From positions 61,331 to 125,330 of the forward strand of contig NZ_VOIQ01000006.1 in the NCBI RefSeq assembly GCF_010470675.1: 64,000 nucleotides of DNA, read 5' to 3'. The position numbers and the translations under genes were made by a program. Under the pieces are notes generated by a model. That model did no database searches and was not told the DNA's origin. It saw nothing but the letters and a program-made list of their open reading frames with translations. This DNA is from Desulfovibrio sp. JC010 (GTDB taxonomy: Bacteria; Desulfobacterota; Desulfovibrionia; Desulfovibrionales; Desulfovibrionaceae). Of this stretch, positions 53,683 to 63,070 are shown piece by piece (the first letter of the stretch is position 1; each line of letters starts with the position of its first letter).

Positions 53683-54342
53683 ATGGCAAAACAACTCAAC
53701 CTGATCACCCCGCTGCACACTTCCACCAACCGCGATTACTTGGAACGTATGAACGATTCCAAAGTGGAATGCATGCTCAAGGCCAAAGAATATGAATTTG
53801 ACTATTGGGACGGAGACCGCCGCTACGGCTATGGCGGCTACCGCTATATTGAAGGATACTGGACTCCGGTGGCAGAGGGGTTGATCGAGACATACGGCCT
53901 GCAAAAAGGTTCCCGCATTCTGGATGTTGGTTGCGGCAAAGCATTCCTGCTCTATGAACTGCATAAGCTGGGCATGGATGTGCACGGCTTTGATATTTCC
54001 AGACATGGACTGGCCGGGGCCAAAGATGAAATCCGGGACAAATTGTTCACCCACCGGGCCGAAGAACCGTATCCATATGCGGACGGGGAATTTGATCTGG
54101 TGATTTCCATCAACTCTCTGCACAATCTGCCCGTTTTTAATCTCAAAAAAGCACTTGGAGAAATGGAAAGGGTCGCGCAAAATAAATTTCTGTGCGTGGA
54201 AAGCTTCCGCAATGAGCAGGAATTATTCAACCTGCAATGCTGGGCCCTGACCTGCGAATCGTTTTTCAGTAAAGAAGAATGGACATGGATTTTTAAAAAT
54301 TTCAGCTACAGCGGCGATTACGAATTCATCTATTTTGAATAA
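53683..54342 (+). CDS. SAM-dependent methyltransferase
   Basis: A 219-residue class I methyltransferase with ILDVGCGKAFLLYEL near 79, DVHGFDISRHGL, FDLVISINSLHNLPVFNLKKAL near 143 and a Tyr/Asp-rich start with a YGYGGYRY segment. This family often acts on small molecules or sugars. Four bases after the transketolase gene and 12 before a radical SAM gene, so it belongs to the same pathway. Confidence 0.83.
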   Translation: MAKQLNLITPLHTSTNRDYLERMNDSKVECMLKAKEYEFDYWDGDRRYGYGGYRYIEGYWTPVAEGLIETYGLQKGSRILDVGCGKAFLLYELHKLGMDVHGFDISRHGLAGAKDEIRDKLFTHRAEEPYPYADGEFDLVISINSLHNLPVFNLKKALGEMERVAQNKFLCVESFRNEQELFNLQCWALTCESFFSKEEWTWIFKNFSYSGDYEFIYFE

Positions 54343-54354
54343 ACCGGAGACACA

Positions 54355-55422
54355 ATGCAGCTTTATACCAATCTGAAAATTTTCCACTATCAGGACAAGC
54401 TCGATTCCCTGCCCCGCGAAGCAGACCGGGTTGAAGCTCCCATCCACATCCGCATAAAACCCACCAACGGTTGCAACCACAGCTGTTCTTATTGTGCCTA
54501 CCGCAATCCGGAACTGCAGCTGGGGCAGGATATGTCCATTGCCGACCGCATCCCGACCCTGAAAATGAAAGAAATCGTAGCCGACTGTATTGATATGGGC
54601 GTAAAAGCGGTCACCTTCAGCGGCGGCGGAGAACCGCTCTGCTACCCGCAGCTGTCCGCAACCGCCCGTGACCTTGCCGAGGGCGGTGTCAGCATTGCCA
54701 CACTGACCAACGGCGGACTGCTCAGGGACGAAATTGCCGAAATATTTTCCTCCATGGGCACGTGGATAAGAATATCCATGGATGGCTGGGACGGCCCCAG
54801 CTATTCCCGGTTCCGCTCCGTGCCGGAAGATGAATTTTCCAAAGTCATGGACAATATTAAAAATTTTAAAAAGCTGAACGGAAAATGCTTTCTGGGCGTC
54901 AGCTATATCATCAACCGCGATAATGCCGACCATGTTTATGAAATGGGCAGTAAACTGAAAGATGCGGGGGTGGATAGCATTAAATTCTCTCCCTGCGTGG
55001 TCAGTAACGACGGACACGAGAATAATCGCTACCATGCTCCGGTATTCGGCAAAATCAAGGAACAGACCCAGCGGGCCAAGGAAGATCTGCATGATAAAGA
55101 GTGTGAAATTTTTGATGCCTACCACGAACTGGATGAAAAATTCGGCAAACCGTACACATGGTGCCCCAACCTCCAGATTCAGCCGGTTATCGGTGCTGAC
55201 CAGCGGGTCTACACCTGCCACGATAAAGCCTACAACCTTGATTCCGGAGTGCTGGGTTCCATAGCCGAGCAGAGCTTCAAAGATTTCTGGCAGGGCAACC
55301 CGGATAAATTCTACAAAATCAATCCCGGCCGGGACTGCAAACACCATTGTGTAGCCAACCGGACCAACAAACTCATCCACGAATACCTCAACGTCAACCC
55401 CGACCACCTGCCTTTTGTCTAG
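54355..55422 (+). CDS. Radical SAM protein with SPASM-type C-terminal region, 2
   Basis: A 355-residue radical SAM enzyme. CNHSCSYCAYR near residue 39 binds the SAM cluster, TFSGGGEPLCYP near 82 is the glycine-rich SAM-binding motif, and C-terminal cysteines in TWCPNLQ, YTCHDKAYN and DCKHHCVANR suggest one or two auxiliary clusters. It differs in sequence from the first radical SAM protein at 49127. Probably performs a radical step on the sugar or its nucleotide. Good GGAG site. Confidence 0.83.
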   Translation: MQLYTNLKIFHYQDKLDSLPREADRVEAPIHIRIKPTNGCNHSCSYCAYRNPELQLGQDMSIADRIPTLKMKEIVADCIDMGVKAVTFSGGGEPLCYPQLSATARDLAEGGVSIATLTNGGLLRDEIAEIFSSMGTWIRISMDGWDGPSYSRFRSVPEDEFSKVMDNIKNFKKLNGKCFLGVSYIINRDNADHVYEMGSKLKDAGVDSIKFSPCVVSNDGHENNRYHAPVFGKIKEQTQRAKEDLHDKECEIFDAYHELDEKFGKPYTWCPNLQIQPVIGADQRVYTCHDKAYNLDSGVLGSIAEQSFKDFWQGNPDKFYKINPGRDCKHHCVANRTNKLIHEYLNVNPDHLPFV

Positions 55423-55436
55423 GAGTTTTTTTATAG

Positions 55437-57383
55437 ATGAAGATTCTGGTTATCGGAGACGGTTCGCTAGGCAATGCGATTGCCGGTCAAATCCGGCAAA
55501 ACGGGCATGAAGTTATCCAGACTTCGCGCAAAAATCCGGTGCTTATCCATTTCGAACTAAAAGATGAACCAAAGTTCACCAATCTACCCAATGCTGACTG
55601 GGCAGTGATCGGAGCCGGAATTTCAGGTTACAGGGAGTGTGCAGATCATCCCGAATCCCGGACCATCAATGTGGACCGGACCATAGAACTATGCAAAGCA
55701 TTGCTCAAACGAGGAACTAAGATACTCTACCCCTCCAGTACCGCTGTTTTTGACGGGGAAAAAGCTATGCCCGCCCCGAAAGAGTCCACCTGCCCGGCTA
55801 CGGAGTATGGACGCCAGAAAACCGATGTGGAAAATTTCCTGCGCAAATTCCCCGGACAGACGGCCATTGTGCGGCTGACCAAACTTCTGGACCGCAAGAC
55901 CCCGCTCATCTCCGGCTGGCTGGATGACCTTGCCGCAGGGAATAAAATCACTCCCTTCAGCGACCTGAGCATAGCCCCGGTTCTTTTTGAAGACGCAGCA
56001 CTGGGGTGCTGCCGGATTATGGAAGCGGACGCAGACGGCATATTTCATTGTTCCGGCCCGCAGGAAATCAGCTATCTTGAATTCGGACGTAAACTGTGCT
56101 CACAGGCCGGATTCGACAACACACTGATTGAGCCTGCCAGTTGCATGAATTTTCTGAACTACTGCCCGAAACACTCTGCGCTGGAGACAGCAGAGACAGA
56201 AGAGCTGATCGGGTTTAAATTTCCCCATGCGCAGCAGGTAATTGAGGAACTGCTTTGCCGCCGCTGCCTGCTCTGTGGAAGCACTGAACTCCGTTTTTTT
56301 GAACAATACAATTCCTTTCCCGGCATAACTTCGGACTGCAAGCCGTGGCCGCGGGCAGGAGAATTCATGATCTGCAAGGAGTGCGGACACCCACAGAAGA
56401 AGCTTTCCCCCCAATGGTTCAAAGATATCAACGGCATTTATTCCGGATATGAAATGTATCCGCTGAGTGCCGGGAATGAGCCGCTGATCTTTGATGAGCA
56501 CGGTAAAGGCAGCCCCCGTAGCGGAATCCTGATGGACAAACTTATTTCAGCCCTGTCCTTGCCGGAGAAAGGCTCCGTGCTTGATGTGGGCTGCGGCAAC
56601 GGCTCCCTGCTGCAACAATTTCATATGCGCCGCCCCAAATGGAATCTCTATGGACACGAACAGTCGGAACAAAGAGAAGAAATACTTCATTTGCAGGGAG
56701 TACAAAGCTTCTACTCAGGTCCGCTGAAAAACATCGGGCAGAAATTTGATCTGATCACCATGACCTATGTGATCGAACATCTTGTTGATCCGGTCGACGT
56801 ACTCAAACAGCTTGGGGGGCTTTTACGCGAGGGCGGGCAGATAATGATCCATACCTCATCATTTGCGGACAACCCCTTTGATCTTATGGTCTGTGACCAC
56901 TGCTCCCACTTCACACCGGAAACACTGGAATTTATGGCTGCGCAGGCAGGACTGAAGATCACTGCGAAAACAGACCCATGGCTGACTAAAGAAATAGGAT
57001 TCACCGCCCGCAAATCAAATGGACGCCAAATCCGGCCGAAGCAGGGAACCGCAATACAAAGTCTGGCAGAAAAACTCCGCTGGCTTGACCAACTGGCCCG
57101 TAAAGCAGAGCAAATAAGTACTAAACAGGAAACAGGAATTTTCGGAACCGCTGTGGCCGGGACATGGCTGGGTGCGGTCCTCAAAGGCAATGTCTCATTT
57201 TTCGTTGACGAAGATCCGGGCAAACAGGGACAAAGACACATGGGGTTGCCCATTATAAGTCCGGCAGATATTCCGGCTGGGGCAGTAGTGGTAATGGGCT
57301 TTAATAAAAAACTGGGGACACACATCGCAAAGCGGATTCAGGCAGAACACCCTTTTATTGATTTTTTAATTTCAGATGAATAA
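55437..57383 (+). CDS. Fusion: RmlD-like NAD-dependent reductase plus zinc-type C-methyltransferase
   Basis: A 648-residue protein. Residues 1-265 form an extended SDR of RmlD type (VIGDGSLGNAIAGQI; YPSSTAVFDGEKAM; YGRQKTDVENFL with Tyr and Lys). From residue about 277 a cysteine-rich CRRCLLCG ... CKECGHPQ metal site, a methyltransferase (LDVGCGNGSLLQQF; MTYVIEHLVDP) and a C-terminal Rossmann-like domain (IFGTAVAGTWLGAVL; FFVDEDPGKQG) reproduce sugar C-methyltransferases such as TylC3/NovU. The two halves could together add a methyl branch and reduce the keto sugar. GGAG site, 14 bases after the previous stop. Confidence 0.83.
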   Translation: MKILVIGDGSLGNAIAGQIRQNGHEVIQTSRKNPVLIHFELKDEPKFTNLPNADWAVIGAGISGYRECADHPESRTINVDRTIELCKALLKRGTKILYPSSTAVFDGEKAMPAPKESTCPATEYGRQKTDVENFLRKFPGQTAIVRLTKLLDRKTPLISGWLDDLAAGNKITPFSDLSIAPVLFEDAALGCCRIMEADADGIFHCSGPQEISYLEFGRKLCSQAGFDNTLIEPASCMNFLNYCPKHSALETAETEELIGFKFPHAQQVIEELLCRRCLLCGSTELRFFEQYNSFPGITSDCKPWPRAGEFMICKECGHPQKKLSPQWFKDINGIYSGYEMYPLSAGNEPLIFDEHGKGSPRSGILMDKLISALSLPEKGSVLDVGCGNGSLLQQFHMRRPKWNLYGHEQSEQREEILHLQGVQSFYSGPLKNIGQKFDLITMTYVIEHLVDPVDVLKQLGGLLREGGQIMIHTSSFADNPFDLMVCDHCSHFTPETLEFMAAQAGLKITAKTDPWLTKEIGFTARKSNGRQIRPKQGTAIQSLAEKLRWLDQLARKAEQISTKQETGIFGTAVAGTWLGAVLKGNVSFFVDEDPGKQGQRHMGLPIISPADIPAGAVVVMGFNKKLGTHIAKRIQAEHPFIDFLISDE

Positions 57384-57404
57384 AAAGGATCTTACGGAGA
57401 TCAC

Positions 57405-58937
57405 ATGCACCACAATGAGAACGAATCCCTGAAGCAACAGGCTCTGCGGCAGGCATATGACAATGCGGACATGGACGTATTTCCATGCCATAGAACCGAA
57501 AAAAACGGACAGCAGAAAGCTCCCGGAAAAATTTATTTCCACACTGTAATTGTTGTATTCGGCAAAGAATTCACCTCCATGTTTGTGAATGACGTACTGC
57601 CTACCCAGCTGGGTGCCGGAAACATTGAATCATTAAATACCGAATCCCGCTCAACCTATATAATTTATACCACCCCGGAAGATCGTCCGGCCCTGGAAGA
57701 ATCCCCCGCTTATAAACAGCTGGCCCAGATCATGGATATCCGGCTCTATCTTGTTGACTGGCAAATAATAGAAAGCAAAAATAAATACAGATTCATGATT
57801 CTGGCCCATAAACACGCCATACGCAAAGCACATGAAGAGGGAGCAAGACTTGTAGTTCTCACCCCGGACGCGGTTTTCTCGGAGAACACATTCCACACCC
57901 TGTACCGCCGGGCAGCTGAAGGCTATACCGCTATCATGCTCGCAAGCGTGCGTGTTCTCAAAGAAGAGTTCCAGCCGCTCATGCGCCGGTTTTTTTTCAC
58001 TGCAAAGCGCATAGAAGCTCCCATCAAATCCAGAGAACTGGTCGATCTGGCTCTGGACCACCTGCATCCGGACACCCACAACGCCACTATGGGATCAGAA
58101 AAATCAAGCGGCTGGCCTTCGCAGATGTTCTGGTCAATTCCCGGCGAAGGTCTGCTGGCCCATAACTGCCATCTGCACCCGATCATGATTTATCCGGAGA
58201 CTCTAAGCGAGTTTGAGGGAACAATTGATGACGATTGTGTCTGCAAAATCTGCAAAGAAATCAGCAAGGTATACATTATCCAAGATTCCGATGAAATGGC
58301 CGTCTTCGACCTCAGTCCGCGCGATTCAAGGCTCCCTGAACGTCTTGAGCCTTTCAACATGGACTATATGGTCGGCTGGGTTGTTGACCATGCCGATGAA
58401 TTCCATCAGCAGTATGCAGACCATGAAATCAGAATCCATAACGGCAAATGCGGCCCGCTCTGGGATAAACTATCCAAAGAATCAGCTGAACTGGTAAAAG
58501 AAATCAAGGCCGCCGGACTCAGCGAGGAAGAACATTTCTTCCCCAAGGTGCTGCTGGATTACGACCTGCGTTTTCCTCCGCTCGGCATTGATTCTTCTTG
58601 TACCGCCAATGAAAAAAATCAGAATGCGCAGGCTCAGGGACCGGTTCCGGACAAAAAGAGTACACGTTTCTGCCTGCGTCCGTGGAATTCTCCATTGCTC
58701 ATGGAGAACGGGGATCTGCGTTCCTGCCATCTGCGCGATGAAATCATGGGCCGGGTGGATGAAGAAACCACACTCCGTAAAGCCATGCATACATCCCGCT
58801 TCACCGAGCTGCGCAGACAGCTGATCACCGGAGAAATAAACGATCCGGTCTGCAAAGACTGTCCGCTTGCCCCGATTACCAACCTGAGCGATCTAAAACG
58901 CACTGTGGCGGACATGATCCGGGCCAGCATGAAATAA
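57405..58937 (+). CDS. Glycosyltransferase-like domain fused to an orphan SPASM-like cysteine domain
   Basis: A 510-residue protein that I do not recognise as a whole. Residues about 40-290 look like a GT-A fold (YFHTVIVVFGKEFTSMFVNDVLP; EGARLVVLTPDAVFSENTF). The last 90 residues carry FCLRPWNSPLLMENGDLRSC and VCKDCPLAPI, the layout of a SPASM/radical-SAM C-terminal cluster domain, but the protein lacks any CXXXCXXC radical SAM motif. The cluster domain may bind iron-sulfur for structure or dock with the radical SAM partners in the operon. Last gene of the 45-59 kb operon. ACGGAG site. Confidence 0.6.
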   Translation: MHHNENESLKQQALRQAYDNADMDVFPCHRTEKNGQQKAPGKIYFHTVIVVFGKEFTSMFVNDVLPTQLGAGNIESLNTESRSTYIIYTTPEDRPALEESPAYKQLAQIMDIRLYLVDWQIIESKNKYRFMILAHKHAIRKAHEEGARLVVLTPDAVFSENTFHTLYRRAAEGYTAIMLASVRVLKEEFQPLMRRFFFTAKRIEAPIKSRELVDLALDHLHPDTHNATMGSEKSSGWPSQMFWSIPGEGLLAHNCHLHPIMIYPETLSEFEGTIDDDCVCKICKEISKVYIIQDSDEMAVFDLSPRDSRLPERLEPFNMDYMVGWVVDHADEFHQQYADHEIRIHNGKCGPLWDKLSKESAELVKEIKAAGLSEEEHFFPKVLLDYDLRFPPLGIDSSCTANEKNQNAQAQGPVPDKKSTRFCLRPWNSPLLMENGDLRSCHLRDEIMGRVDEETTLRKAMHTSRFTELRRQLITGEINDPVCKDCPLAPITNLSDLKRTVADMIRASMK

Positions 58938-58999
58938 TAAACTGTTTCTGCTCATTTGATGGGCGCAACGGAGTCAACATATGGAATGTTTTCAACTAG

Positions 59000-60058
59000 C
59001 TACTTTAAAAGAGAATAAGCCAGATCTGCACACTCATCTGCTGTGTTGCGGTGCCAGAACAATTCTGCTCGCAATTTATCCTGCAAGCTAGAATCTATTT
59101 CAGAATCTAATATTTTTTTAAGAGCATCCTGTGTATTGGCATTGGGGATATAGTTTCTCCGAATCAAAATATTCATATCCTGCCAGTCACTGTCTCCTCC
59201 GGGAAGCATGGGGACTACTTTTTTTCCCAGCAAAAAAGCCCACACGAGCAAAGAACTGGACATGCCGAAAATTATATCTGCATCAAATATTAATTGATAG
59301 GGGTCTGCATTGATGTCCACAAGTTCAACCTGTGGATTCTCAAGGCAGCCTGTTTTCTCCAATGTGGAATGTCGGGGATGCTCTTTTACTTGAATTCGCG
59401 GGGTATTCTGCTCATTCCGGCTTGCCTTTATAACCATTGAGAAGGCCTCGACTTCGTTAAATCCTGTCCCGAGCGTGTCTCCATAAACAATAGAGAGAGG
59501 CTCAGAATAAAAAACCCAGGTTGTTTTTGTGAAGGAAGACGGCTTGTAAATCTTTTCTTTCAGATATTGAATAATCGGATGCCCTGTCACTGCGATGTTG
59601 CCAGATGGTATACCGTGGTGCACTAATTTATCCGCACACTTTTGATCCATAACAGAGATCATATCAGGGAGATATTCAAATCCTGATCCGTCTTTGCTTC
59701 GCACAAACCGTTCCGGCAAATGCATCCACGAATCAAGTACTGTCAAAACCGGAATTTTAAGGTTCCGGGCAGCTCTTTGCAGCCTGTAGTCCATTGAAGT
59801 CTCGAACTCTCCGAGAAGGCCTGAGATCAGCAGTGCAGGATCTTTTTCTTCGACAAGCCTGAAAGCATCCCTGTCATTTTCAAATGAACAAATTTCCGCA
59901 GGGCAATTAAGCAGTTCAAAGGTCCCCTTACTTAAGGCAGTACACACACAGGACAATCCATAGGCCCCGGTCCTTTTTATGCTCGCAGCAACAGGCGCAA
60001 GACAAGCTGCGCCCCCGGGAAAACCGGAACCTATAAGTATCTTTTTCCGGCTACTCAC
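59000..60058 (-). CDS. Putative GT-B-fold glycosyltransferase
   Basis: A 352-residue protein with a Gly-rich start (ILIGSGFPGGAACLAPVA) and a C-terminal half recalling CDP-glycerol/polysialyl-type GT-B enzymes: VKEHPRHSTLEK near 232, and DADIIFGMSSSLLVWAFLLGKKVVPMLPGG near 268 resembles donor-binding motifs of such transferases. No family can be named with certainty. Last gene of a minus operon starting with pseB beyond the right edge; overlaps the aminotransferase gene by eight bases. More AT-rich than the operon to its left. Confidence 0.6.
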   Translation of the reverse strand: MSSRKKILIGSGFPGGAACLAPVAASIKRTGAYGLSCVCTALSKGTFELLNCPAEICSFENDRDAFRLVEEKDPALLISGLLGEFETSMDYRLQRAARNLKIPVLTVLDSWMHLPERFVRSKDGSGFEYLPDMISVMDQKCADKLVHHGIPSGNIAVTGHPIIQYLKEKIYKPSSFTKTTWVFYSEPLSIVYGDTLGTGFNEVEAFSMVIKASRNEQNTPRIQVKEHPRHSTLEKTGCLENPQVELVDINADPYQLIFDADIIFGMSSSLLVWAFLLGKKVVPMLPGGDSDWQDMNILIRRNYIPNANTQDALKKILDSEIDSSLQDKLRAELFWHRNTADECADLAYSLLK

Positions 60059-61355
60059 AAGTGACGTGTTCGCTTAACTGTAAAAGTTTTTCTTTATGCG
60101 TAACAACCTTATTGATAGCAGAAACAACATTGTCCATATCTTCTGTTGTCTGAGGCCATCTAACCACAGCAAACATGAATAATGATGTTTCTTCAGAAAG
60201 CTCAGCATTCGGGCACAGGCCTGTGGGATATGAGACATCTCTGTCATGATATGGAGGCTCGAACGGACAGTTTCCATTCCCGTATGCATTTCTACGCTGA
60301 TACACAGGCAGGGTGTAAATCGGGCTTCCCCACCTTGAATATAAAGGAATCCCTTCCGCCTGAACCGCTTTGGCAAAAAGATCCAGTGGAATGCCTGCTG
60401 CTTTTTCATCATATTGCATATGGTAAATATAGTAGACATGCGTCCGGTCATCTGCTTTGCAAGGGGTGCGTATAAAAGAGCATTCATTATTGAGACGTTC
60501 GGTTAGGTAGTCTGCAAGCTTGATACGCCGATCATTCAGGTACTCCAGTTTTCGCAACTGGTGAATTGCCACAGCAGCTTCAAGTTCGGTCATGCGGAAA
60601 TTATAACCAATATGGTCAAATTTTCCCTCAAGGCCTACTCCCGCCACGCATTTTTCACCGTGGTTTCTTACCAGTTGCAATTTAAGGGCAAGATCACTGT
60701 CATTTGTTACTGCAATCCCTCCCTCGCCGCTCTGGATGGTTTTATGGCAATTCAGGCTGAAGACTCCAATATGACCGATGCAGCCCGCAAATTCCCCTTT
60801 ATACAAAGCCCCCGGTGCCTGAGCATTATCCTCGACAACATAAAGATTATGCTTCCCGGCAATTGCCATGATTTCATCCATGTCACATGGAAATCCGGCA
60901 AGATGAACCACCATGATGGCTTTAGTACGCTTGTTGACCAGTTTTTCCACTGCCGCAGGAGAAATATTCATTGTTTCAGGGTCAACATCGGCAAAAACAG
61001 GTACGGCATTATTTGCAAGCACCGCTGTGGCTGTTGCGCACATTGTTAAGGGCGGCACTATTACTTCGTCTCCCGGACCGATTTCGCATGCAGAGATCGC
61101 TGCAATCAGGGCCGAAGTTGCGGAATTCATGGAAACCGCATGGGCTATTGAGAAATAATCCGCCCATTCCTGTTCCAATTTGCGGACTTTCTCCCCGCCT
61201 AAAAAAAAATCTCCGGGCGAAGCTATAAACGCCGAGAGCACTCCGGAATCTAAAACTTCAAGAACTTCCTCCTTCTCCTCTTCACCTATTGTATTGTAGT
61301 TGTTGAAGTTCTTTTCCGTTACCGGTCTTCCGCCAAGAATAGCCAATTCTTCCAT
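60051..61355 (-). CDS. DegT/DnrJ/EryC1-family PLP aminotransferase
   Basis: A 434-residue sugar aminotransferase, longer than PseC-type members. PLP-binding elements: NSATSALIAAISA near 82, DNAQAPGALYKGE near 178, and FSLNCHKTIQSGEGGIAV near 204 with the Schiff-base Lys. The final third, with CPFEPPYHDRD and CPNAELSEETSLF, resembles AHBA/GlnS-type or LegC-like members. It is not the PseC of the window (31516), so it likely installs an amino group on a second sugar. ATG at 61355 follows AGGTGG; a GTG at 61364 is also in frame. Confidence 0.85.
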   Translation of the reverse strand: MEELAILGGRPVTEKNFNNYNTIGEEEKEEVLEVLDSGVLSAFIASPGDFFLGGEKVRKLEQEWADYFSIAHAVSMNSATSALIAAISACEIGPGDEVIVPPLTMCATATAVLANNAVPVFADVDPETMNISPAAVEKLVNKRTKAIMVVHLAGFPCDMDEIMAIAGKHNLYVVEDNAQAPGALYKGEFAGCIGHIGVFSLNCHKTIQSGEGGIAVTNDSDLALKLQLVRNHGEKCVAGVGLEGKFDHIGYNFRMTELEAAVAIHQLRKLEYLNDRRIKLADYLTERLNNECSFIRTPCKADDRTHVYYIYHMQYDEKAAGIPLDLFAKAVQAEGIPLYSRWGSPIYTLPVYQRRNAYGNGNCPFEPPYHDRDVSYPTGLCPNAELSEETSLFMFAVVRWPQTTEDMDNVVSAINKVVTHKEKLLQLSEHVTCE

Positions 61356-61364
61356 AACTGCCAC

Positions 61365-63068
61365 CTAATACAATACTTTTTGAAAATAATTATCTGCGGT
61401 ACATGCTTTCCGCAAGGCAGCCACTACGGCTGTATTTCTCCATCCGTCTTCACCGGTACAGGAAGGTTGTTCTAAAAAGCCGTGCAGACAATTGACCAGT
61501 TCGTCAACTGCGGCAAGAAAAGGCTCCCCTATTTCCGTGGAGAAAGATGGTGATATTTCAACACTGCATCCATTCTCAAACCTGAATTGTGAAACATTAT
61601 TGTTTTCAATTTTTATGCGTCCCCCGGTGCCGACGACATCCACATCAAAGAAAAAATTATTCCTGTAGTCGCTGGTTGTTAAATGGACTCTGATCCCGTT
61701 TTCCATAAAAAGCACGCCGTCAATATTGGCATCGCCCGTATCCAAAGGAGTACAGCTTGCCGCAACAACAGACACAACTTCTCCAAAAAAGAATCTGCTT
61801 AAATCCACAGCGTGGGAACCGCTGTTTCCGGCCCCCTTGCAATAATGAATCCTCACTGCTTCTATCTGCCCAAGGCCGTCACTTAAGATGAAATCCCTCA
61901 TTTCACGAAAGACAGAAGAATAACGCATCCAGTGATTCACGGCTAAAATCACACCTTGTTCTTCACACAATTCACATACGGCCTTGGCTTCTTCCGGATT
62001 AAGGGTAAAAGGTTTTTCACACCAAATAGCCTTAACACCGCTCTCAACAGCAAGTTCGACCAAAGCAGCTTGGTTCTCAGGGGGAGTCGCTATTGATACA
62101 ATATCCAGATTGCCCTGTTCAAACATCCCGGCAGCGTCCGGAGTGATTATTTCGATCTGCAATTGATCTGAAAATTTTTCCAATAAATGGGAGGTGCTCT
62201 CTGAGACAGCATGCAGCTTGGTTGAACCATGCCGGAGATATGCCGCGACATGCGTATTCACGGAAAAAGTTTTTTTCTTTAACTGGCTATCCAGAAAACC
62301 CACCCGGCCCAGTCCGACAACTCCGGCCCTGTATTTCTTTTTTGTAAAAACAGTCGCTTTCTTTTTCAGCTCAGGTGTGCGTTCCAGAAAAGCAAACACA
62401 TCGTCTATGGAAAAGTCATTATTCTCGTGATATATGCCTGCAAAAACCTCTTGAGCCACTTCCAGTTCTTGGGGGGTATCAATAGACAATTTGACCGGAG
62501 GATACGGTATTTCCCCTTTCGGAAGCATTTTTTCCGCATAATAATCATCCGGTCTGGTATATAAAGGTTCCGTCACATGCTCGCGAATCCAGGGGTCGGA
62601 ATATTTTTTTTCCACATCAAATAATGACTCAGCTTTAAATACTTCTATATCGAATCCACTGGGAAAATAGTCCGGGTCAAGTATGGCATAGTCAGCTCCG
62701 GTGCTCTCCCGAAAGGCAATGATTTCATCCACCAGCTCATGATCAACCATAGGGCAATCGCCGGTGACATGGACGACAATGTCAAGATCCGCCATCTTCA
62801 CAGCCCCGCACACTCGTCCCAGAACATCGTCCGCATCTCCCCGGAAACACAAATGCCCTCTTTTTTTAGCAGTCTCCTGAATCTGATCATCAGAATCATC
62901 CTGAGTAGTGGCCACTATAATTTTAGAGACCGAGCGGCACCGCTCCAGCCGTATCAGCAAATGCTCAAGACTGGGGATACCCAGAATATCCGCCATGGAT
63001 TTTCCCGGCAGACGGCTGGAATTCATACGCGCGACAACGACTATGCCTACCTTTGATAATTCAGTCAT
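61365..63068 (-). CDS. Fusion: SpsF-type cytidylyltransferase plus Gfo/Idh/MocA dehydrogenase
   Basis: A 567-residue two-domain protein. Residues 1-240 form an SpsF-like nucleotidyltransferase with VVARMNSSRLPGKSM at the N terminus and HVTGDCPMVD near 98. Residues about 250-565 are an NAD-dependent Gfo/Idh/MocA oxidoreductase (AGVVGLGRVGFLD; SIATPPENQAALVELAVESG; WCEKPFTLNPEEA with the EKP motif). It may oxidise a sugar and transfer CMP, or channel a product between the two sites. Sits between pseB and an aminotransferase, so dehydratase, dehydrogenase and aminotransferase steps are co-expressed. Confidence 0.87.
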   Translation of the reverse strand: MTELSKVGIVVVARMNSSRLPGKSMADILGIPSLEHLLIRLERCRSVSKIIVATTQDDSDDQIQETAKKRGHLCFRGDADDVLGRVCGAVKMADLDIVVHVTGDCPMVDHELVDEIIAFRESTGADYAILDPDYFPSGFDIEVFKAESLFDVEKKYSDPWIREHVTEPLYTRPDDYYAEKMLPKGEIPYPPVKLSIDTPQELEVAQEVFAGIYHENNDFSIDDVFAFLERTPELKKKATVFTKKKYRAGVVGLGRVGFLDSQLKKKTFSVNTHVAAYLRHGSTKLHAVSESTSHLLEKFSDQLQIEIITPDAAGMFEQGNLDIVSIATPPENQAALVELAVESGVKAIWCEKPFTLNPEEAKAVCELCEEQGVILAVNHWMRYSSVFREMRDFILSDGLGQIEAVRIHYCKGAGNSGSHAVDLSRFFFGEVVSVVAASCTPLDTGDANIDGVLFMENGIRVHLTTSDYRNNFFFDVDVVGTGGRIKIENNNVSQFRFENGCSVEISPSFSTEIGEPFLAAVDELVNCLHGFLEQPSCTGEDGWRNTAVVAALRKACTADNYFQKVLY

Positions 63069-63070
63069 TA

